From positions 106,962,043-107,026,042 of the forward strand of contig NC_077228.1 in assembly GCF_027887165.1 (NCBI RefSeq): a stretch of 64,000 nt of DNA. Reading direction: 5' to 3'. The stretch comes from Monodelphis domestica (taxonomy: Eukaryota; Chordata; Mammalia; Didelphimorphia; Didelphidae). The position numbers were made by a program, and so were the translations under genes. Under the pieces are notes generated by a model. The model saw nothing but the letters and a program-made list of their open reading frames with translations, was not told the origin of the DNA and made no database searches. This document shows positions 58,326 to 64,000 of the stretch, piece after piece. Each line of letters begins with the position of its first letter. The stretch's first letter is position 1.

Positions 58326-58780
58326 TGATGAAGAACATCAGAATTAACCCGATAAAACAATGGTGCATGCCCTGGAAGTAACTCTGCAAACGTTTCTACA
58401 CAAACACTGTTTAGACCAGCCATGAACAGTCCCCGAGTCTCTGCAAATAACACCAGGGCTGTCTTCTTCCATGTTATCAAAATTAAATCCTGGTCTACAT
58501 TCCAAGTGGCTGAAGAACATCTCTTGTTGCTAGGCAGAAGTTTCTTCCTTGTTGCCCAATTCCAGACATCCCCCTCCCCCTCCCCTTTTTCTGAGAATTC
58601 TATAAAACCTATAACCTCCTCCCTGAGTTTGATTCTGTGCCAACCTCCACAAATAAGTTTGTTTTTTCTCTTTTAAATAAAATAAACAGTTGCTGATCAA
58701 GCTGTGACTCTGGTTTTCTCAGGAATAATAGATATAATGCCTGTGAACCTTGGTTTTTTAGGGGAACAGAATAACTGTTC
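58326..58780 (+). mobile_element. solo LTR, forward
   Basis: TATA-like 'ttctataaaacctataa' near 58599 and 'aaataaaataaac' near 58675 sit in the spacing expected of an LTR. It separates reverse L1 text. Ends approximate. Confidence 0.6.
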
Positions 58781-58868
58781 ATCTTTGGTTGTTAAGGGTT
58801 AATAGTTTGGTATGGCACAAAATCTTTAAATTAACTTATATATTATTATCTTTTAAAATATATTAGCA

Positions 58869-59067
58869 GGGGGCAGCTGGGTAGCTCAGTGGATTGAGAG
58901 CCAGGCCTAGAGATGGGAGGTCCTAGGTTCAAATCTGGCCTCAGACACTTTCCAGCTGTGTGACCCTGGGCAAGTCACTTGACCCCCATTGTCTAGCCCT
59001 TACCACTCTTCTGCCTTGGAGCCAATACGGTGTATTGGCTCCAAGACAGAAGGTAAGGGTTTAAAAA
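58869..59067 (+). repeat. tRNA-derived SINE with duplication
   Basis: Near consensus. 'aatatattagca' precedes it and recurs after the (TA)n tail at about 59101-59112. Confidence 0.94.
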
Positions 59068-59105
59068 ATATATATACATATATATATATGTATATATATA
59101 ATATA
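59068..59105 (+). repeat. (TA)n microsatellite at a SINE tail
   Basis: Alternating TA with a few C/G interruptions grown from the SINE tail. Confidence 0.9.
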
Positions 59106-59384
59106 TATTAGCAAAGTCTAACCAAGAGCAATAAATTCTTCTTAATTATTTTCTTTCTAAACACTTTTAAATGAATTTCTATAGTAATTTTGAATAGAAT
59201 TTTCTTTTCTATATCTTTCTGCTAGATTTTGTTAATAGCAATACTAGCAGATTTTGTTAGTACAGAAAGACTGATTCTTTTGTAGGTTTATTTTAAATTC
59301 TGATGTTTATTAAAGTGGTTAAATATTTCTTTTTTATTTTATTGTTTCCTCAGTTACATGTAAATGAAAATTTTTTTACATTTT

Positions 59385-59425
59385 TTTAAAGCTTTATCTT
59401 CTGTCTTAGAATCAATACTAAGTAT
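59385..59425 (-). repeat. SINE 3' end fragment, reverse
   Basis: 'aagctttatcttctgtcttagaatcaatactaagtat' is the reverse SINE tail only. Confidence 0.6.
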
Positions 59426-59429
59426 CTAT

Positions 59430-59885
59430 CTATCTATAATACATATAATTGAAATGCTCTGTTCTCATAGGTCAGAGTTGGGATCTGGGTTCAGGAGTGC
59501 CACTGTTCACTGCCTGACTTTAAGTACACTTGGAATTTCTGCTGGCTCCCCTCTCATCCCTGCCTTTGCTAGCTTAGGGACAGAGCTCATATTGGTTTCC
59601 CAATCCTGTCCCTCTCCTGACCTCTATAACTTCTGAGTTTACCTGAGCTGGCACTGGCTTCCATAGCATGACTCTTCTACCTATCTATCCCTTCTTCAGA
59701 CCATTGTTTTGTGCATTTCTGGACTACATAGAAGATCTTATTTCTATTTCCTTCAACAGATTTCTTTTGGGTCTTTTTGGTCACTGGTCTTTTGGGGACA
59801 ACCTTCAGATATTTTCTGGAGTTTCTATGGAATAACTGGCCTCTTCTATGACATTTCATGTTGTCATCTTAACTGGAAGTCTCTC
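59430..59885 (-). mobile_element. L1 5' UTR, reverse
   Basis: On the reverse strand it begins 'gagacttccagttaagatgacaacatg', which fits an L1 5' end ('cttccagt.aagatgg'). It probably belongs with the reverse L1 to its left. Confidence 0.5.
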
Positions 59886-59889
59886 ATTT

Positions 59890-61120
59890 ATTCATTTTAA
59901 AACATGGGACTTTTTTTAAAAAATTATTATTATAACATCCTATTTATAGTGTACCACTAGAACAATTTCAGGCACTTTGTTTATGTTACATGCCCCAAAC
60001 CATCTCAGCTCTGTGTTTCCTGTTCTTCTGGTACTTAAAAGATCCATGCTGGGGGAAGGGAGAGAAGGGAGGACTGAAGCAGAAGACGCCACACACAGAG
60101 ATTACATAAAAAAATTATTAAATTAGTCTATCTAACTATCAAGAGCATCTTGGAAGAAGGTTAATAGGAGGGAACAAGAGAATAGGTAAAGAAATATACC
60201 TTTCCTCTTGGTAGAGAGGCAAGTGTCTTCCAGAGGCAGAACATTACTTACATTCCATTTGGTCTCTGTATTGGTTGTTTTTGCTTATCTATTTTTCTTT
60301 GTTAGGGCTTAATTCCAGGGGGAGAGGAGGAAGGGGTAGATGTTATGTTCAGAAATGACCATGAGGCAAAAACAAAAGGCGCTGGTAAAATGCATTTAAA
60401 AAAAGAGGCAGGTTTTTCAAAAGATATAACATGGGAGACCCCATTAATCATTTAAAAAATTGAATGAAAAAATGTAATGTATACATGATCCCTTTGTGCT
60501 TATCTTTTGTTGACTATTTTAAGAAAATAAAACTTTTTGTTTTAGTAGAACAAAGTGGCTCCTTAAAGATTATTCTCCAGTTTTTATGTATGTCAAAATT
60601 ATGTTTCCTTTAAAGACACTAAATAATCTTTTCAACATTATCAATCAAGTCATAAAACAAGGAAGGGAATGCTTTAAAGCTATAGTCAACTTGGTGTTTT
60701 GAGATAGTATACAGTGCTCTCCATATCCAATAGTTCTTGATTTTCTTGATTACTCTTTTGAGTATTCTCCAAACCTTTGACCTTCTTTCATGCCTTCCTC
60801 CTGAAATCCAAATCAACAACTATTTATTAGATAAGGCATATGCTAAGTACCATGGCAGGTCATGAGAAATTAAAGACAAAACAAAGCAATTTCTGCCTTT
60901 GAGGAGTTTATATTTTATTGGAACAAATTTTCCAGTAGATTTTTTCCACTGGCCTCCCTGTATCTGCATTTTCATTGGAGTCACCATATATCAACTTGGT
61001 TGGGAAACTCTGGTTAATTTTCTTGCAAAACTTTTCTAGTCTTTATTTCTCCATCAGAGTCATAGGCTACAACATTTACAAAGCAATGTATTTCTTTTAT
61101 TATTGTGTAGTGAGATTTTG
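59890..61120. other. mostly unassigned
   Basis: 60,805-60,925 ('caacaactatttattagataaggcatatgctaagtacc..gaggagtttatattttatt') is an ancient interspersed repeat type that recurs at 61,265-61,390. The remainder shows no gene. Confidence 0.4.
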
Positions 61121-61124
61121 CTAA

Positions 61125-61230
61125 CATAGGATCATAACTTTAAGAGCTGTAAGAGACTTACTTTTACAGATATGGAAACTAAGGCCCAAAGAGGTTAAAG
61201 GATTTTCCCAAGGTGATAGAACCAGGATGA
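61125..61230 (-). repeat. MIR-type SINE, reverse
   Basis: 'tttacagatatggaaactaaggcccaaagaggttaaaggattttcccaaggtga'. Confidence 0.7.
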
Positions 61231-61264
61231 CAAATGTTTCATGAAATAATTCTCTATTGCTTTT

Positions 61265-61390
61265 TGGTAAACAAATCAATCAACAAACACTTATTAAGCA
61301 CCTACAATGTAGTAGGAATTGTGCTAGACCCTGAGGAGATAAAGACAAATATGAAATGGATCATGTCCTCAGAGTTTATATTTTATCAAC
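61265..61390. repeat. ancient interspersed repeat ('tttattaagcacctac' type)
   Basis: 'caatcaacaaacacttattaagcacctacaatgtagtaggaattgtgctagaccctgagg'. A widespread mammalian pattern; I cannot fix its family. Confidence 0.5.
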
Positions 61391-61434
61391 AATTAAAGTC
61401 AATTTACTAGTTTCTTTCTTTTCTTTTTAACCCT

Positions 61435-62376
61435 TGTAAACCTCAAATTTCCTTAGACTTATAAATGTTGGAAATTTCACCATTGGGATATTTCATACTT
61501 GGAAAATTTCTTACTGATAGTCTATTGGAATGGGAATCCCATTGGCATGGGAGGTTCCTTCTCTTCCCTTCTTAAGATTACTTTAGGACAGAAACCTTTT
61601 GCTGAACAATGGAAAGGACTTTGACCTATAGAACAGGAATTTCTTTGAGTCTTGATTGATTTTAGAATTGATACAATGGAGATACTCCACCCTATTCAGT
61701 CCTAATAGGATTGAGTAAGGGCTGCAGCCTAGATCAAAATTTAATTATTCCAATCTCTACCATACTCAAGTTAACAGGATTTAGAAAGGGCTGTAACAAA
61801 GGAGTAAAGATTTAATCATTTGAAAAATATGACCTTCAACAGACATGTGCAAAAGCCAGAAACCTCTGGGCGGTCCTGGGTTAAGTGAGAGCCTCCATTG
61901 ACAGGGAAATTGATGAAGAGTGATTGGTAGATGTGAGGACTGAGGGGAGGCAACTTGGATGGTGTCCTTAAAGATAGGAGGGTCTGGAGACGGAGGGGGG
62001 TGGAGTTTTTGGTCGGTGTGGTTCCTGGGCTCTGAGGAAGCTTGCTCTGAAGGAAGCTGAAGGTGGGGGCCTCTGAGACTGTTTCTCCATTTTGGACACG
62101 TGAGTAATAGGGACTGATCTTTTTTCTTTGCCCCAGCTATCTAAGGGCTTGGGCCTTTTGGCCCAGCCTAAACAGAAGGGGTATTTAAGCCCTATTCCCT
62201 TCTCTCCCCTTTCTCTCTATATATATATCTCAAATTCCTTTCTTGCTCCTATTGTAATTAAACTCCAAAAAAGGCTGATGGCTGACTTGAGTTTTTCAAT
62301 TAGGAATTACATAGCTGATTCCTTGGCGACCTTAAATTAATATATACCAGTCTTTTAAAGTGATTCCCTTGTAACA
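61435..62376 (+). mobile_element. 5' LTR of the 61-kb provirus
   Basis: TGTAAACCTC...CTTGTAACA. Shares 'gattggtagatgtgagga', 'tggctgacttgag' and 'attccttggcgacc' with LTRs at 33447-38513 and 42894-44179. 'gggtatttaagccc' near 62180 is TATA-like. Confidence 0.8.
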
Positions 62377-62379
62377 TTG

Positions 62380-62397
62380 TGGCTGACCACACGGGAG
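62380..62397 (+). other. candidate primer-binding site
   Basis: TGGCTGACCACACGGGAG begins with TGG three bases after the LTR, as expected of a primer site. I cannot match it securely to a tRNA 3' end. Confidence 0.45.
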
Positions 62398-62597
62398 TCT
62401 AAAGAATCCTCTCAATAAAACTTTTTCCTTGCCTTTTTACTATACCATCTCACCACTTAGTCCTTTTTCTTTTTAACAAAAAACTTGGCTTAAAGACACA
62501 GCTGCTAGAACACGTGAGTATAAAAAACTTTTTCTCTTTTCTCCTTAAGTTAAATTGGAATCAGCAGTTTTTTTCTTTTTCTTCCCTTTAATCTTAA

Positions 62598-62696
62598 GGG
62601 ACAGCTGGGTAGCTCAGCGGATTGAGAGCCAGGCCTAGAGACAGAAGGTCCTGGGTTCAAATCGGACCTCAGATACTTCCCAGCTGTGTGACTCTG
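62598..62696 (+). repeat. tRNA-derived SINE, 5' half, in the proviral leader
   Basis: 'gggacagctgggtagctcagcgg' to 'cttcccagctgtgtgactctg', ending there without the tail half. Confidence 0.85.
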
Positions 62697-62859
62697 ATAG
62701 ACAGAAAACAGCTGTTTTAAATCTCAGCAACAGGACTCTAAAGTCCTGGCTGGAAGAACTGTTTCTAAATATCCTTTCCCTTAAGGAACAACTTCCTGGA
62801 TTAGAAAAAAAAAAACCCTGTGGAAAGTTTGTTGCTTTGCCCTGCTCCCCACGTGTTTT

Positions 62860-64000
62860 GTGAAATTACAAAATATACATATAAAAATGAGTACTACATT
62901 CTTTGACAATTATATGGCAGCTGAAGAAGTAGGGGCATTGAGGAATGAAGGATACCTCCAAATTTTTATATTAATAGGTACTGTCATTTTTGTACTCCTC
63001 AATACTATATTTAGAGATGAAAAAATAAAAAATATTGAGGATAAAATAAAACAAAATGAGGATAAAATAAAACAAAATGAGGATAAAATAAAACAAAATG
63101 AGGATAAAATAGAAAATATTGAGGATAAAATAGAAAATGTTGAGGATAAAATAGAAAAAATGAGGATAAAATAGAAAATATTGAGGATAAAATAGAAAAT
63201 ATTGAGGATAAAATAGAAAAAATTGAGGATAAAATAGAAAAAATTGAGGATACAATAGAAAAAATTGAGGATAAATTAGGAAATATTGAGAATAAAATAG
63301 AAAAACTTGAGGATAAAATAGGAAATATTGAGAATAAAATAGGAAATATTGAGGATAAAATGGGAGATATGGAAGATAAAATAGGAAAAATTGAGGATAA
63401 AATGCAAGCCCAATTAGAAGATCTAAAATGTTTCTTACAGGATCAATGGGCAAACACCCACTCTATCAGAAACAGACCTGTTTCTGAACCTTTGAATGAG
63501 GAAATTTCCTTCCCTGAAATAGAGATGGAAAACACCTTCCCTATAGCCCAGTTAACAGACTGCTTCTCTCGTGTAGTGCAAATCTTGTCTGAATTTAATC
63601 CCCAAAACCCTTCCCCTGCAATCCCAGCTTCTCATGTTCCTTCTCCTACAGAAAACCAAATTCCAATGCAAGGGAGATCTTGTCCTCCTAGAGAAACCTG
63701 TCCTTGTCAAACTGACCCACAGGTGCAAAATCCAACTAGAGGCCTGTTTCCTCTAAGAGAAGTACCTGAAATAGGACGAAATGGGGATGTGGTAACTTTA
63801 AGACATAGGATACCGTTTACTCCCCAAGAAATAAATGAATTTACACGAAATATCCCCACATATGAACAAGATCCTTTTCTAGTAACAAAAAAGATGGGAG
63901 ACATATTTTTTCAGTATAATCCGTCTTACAAGGACGTTGAGAGCTTACTACAGGCTTTTTTAAGTGAACGTGAAAAAAATAAAATAATTGCTCATGTCAA
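62860..64000 (+). pseudogene. ERV gag region, partial, unusual N-terminus
   Basis: Parts seen separately: an N-terminal stretch with a strongly hydrophobic segment (IFILIGTVIFVLL, near 62970-63010), a heptad-repeat tract, a proline-rich linker (about 63480-63740), then a capsid-like part from about 63750 (PLREVPEIGRNG, IPFTPQEINEF, NPSYKDVESLLQAF), which has the layout of gammaretroviral capsid N-terminal domains. Known gammaretroviral Gags start with a myristoylated matrix domain, which I do not see here. The copy is broken and incomplete in this window. Confidence 0.72.
63016..63404 (+). repeat. 21-bp tandem repeat encoding heptads, about 18 units
   Basis: Unit 'gaggataaaatagaaaatatt' and variants. 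Each unit encodes seven residues of the pattern E-D-K-I-x-x-I/N, placing isoleucine at both a and d positions of a coiled coil in many units. Early units are 'aaacaaaat' variants and late ones 'ggaaatatt' variants, so the array diverged after expansion. Confidence 0.93.

Larger units (their letters stand above)
57130..59310 (-). mobile_element. old L1 ORF2, reverse, opened by three insertions
   Basis: 57130-57470, 58016-58325 and 58790-59310 (less a SINE) read as reverse ORF2: 'ttatgtgagatatagtgtgagatattggtct', 'attgaccaattgacttttctattttt' and 'gtaggtttattttaaattctgatg'. A retroposon, an LTR and a SINE intervene. Confidence 0.78.
61435..64000 (+). mobile_element. provirus 5' part: LTR, leader, gag (runs off the window)
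   Basis: LTR 61435-62376, candidate primer site 62380-62397, a leader of about 460 bp containing a SINE piece, then a gag-type region to the window end. The LTR belongs to the ERV1-like group scattered through the window. As it stands the copy is broken at least once within gag; what lies beyond 64000 is unknown. Confidence 0.82.

Noticed and set aside
63016-63404. Regular repeats resembling a CRISPR array
   Set aside because: The 21-bp units are contiguous without spacers and encode coiled-coil heptads in a vertebrate ERV.
62971-63453. 160-codon reverse frame of Phe/Tyr/Leu repeats
   Set aside because: Antisense shadow of the 21-bp heptad array in gag.

Overview
This window looks like nuclear DNA from a marsupial, probably a didelphid such as Monodelphis; the species is an inference from repeat content. 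The evidence is about twenty copies of a tRNA-derived SINE whose 3' end reads GGTAAGGGTTT plus an A tail, CORE-SINEs whose 3' half ends in 'actgaa..aacaac', a young L1 lineage, RTE and CR1/L3 fragments, and many solo LTRs. I found no host protein-coding exon. The only host-type gene is a tRNA-Asp(GTC) sequence, and it sits inside a retroposed unit.

Layout. 1-10.8 kb: old L1, L2, CR1/L3 and MIR fragments with SINEs. 10.8-14.2 kb: the most repeat-poor and GC-richer block. 14.2-22.8 kb: a (CAA)-tailed retroposon, several reverse-oriented LTRs, and an old L1 opened in turn by a SINE, an LTR and a young L1. 23-26.2 kb: L2, then a ruined gammaretrovirus-like provirus. 26.2-33.4 kb: L1 fragments and an LTR. 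33.4-38.5 kb: an LTR split by a SINE and by a young ORF1-only L1 with a complete ORF1. 39-42 kb: RTE and L1 remnants. 42.9-44.2 kb: an LTR carrying the tRNA-Asp/SINE chimera. 45-49 kb: an LTR, SINEs and a reverse L1. 49.1-56.4 kb: an old ORF1-only L1 opened by at least four LTR insertions. 57.1-59.9 kb: a reverse L1 holding a second (CAA)-tailed retroposon, an LTR and a SINE. 61.4-64.0 kb: the 5' part of a provirus (LTR, candidate primer site, leader, gag) that runs off the end.

How the parts relate. L1 machinery explains most of the target-site duplications next to A-rich tails. ERV-type integration explains the 4-bp duplications around LTRs. The most notable items are the tRNA-Asp/SINE chimera with its own target-site duplication, the two ORF1-only L1s whose deletions end at different points, and the provirus whose gag region begins with a membrane-type segment and a long heptad-repeat tract. 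All alignments were done by eye; boundaries without a stated duplication are approximate.
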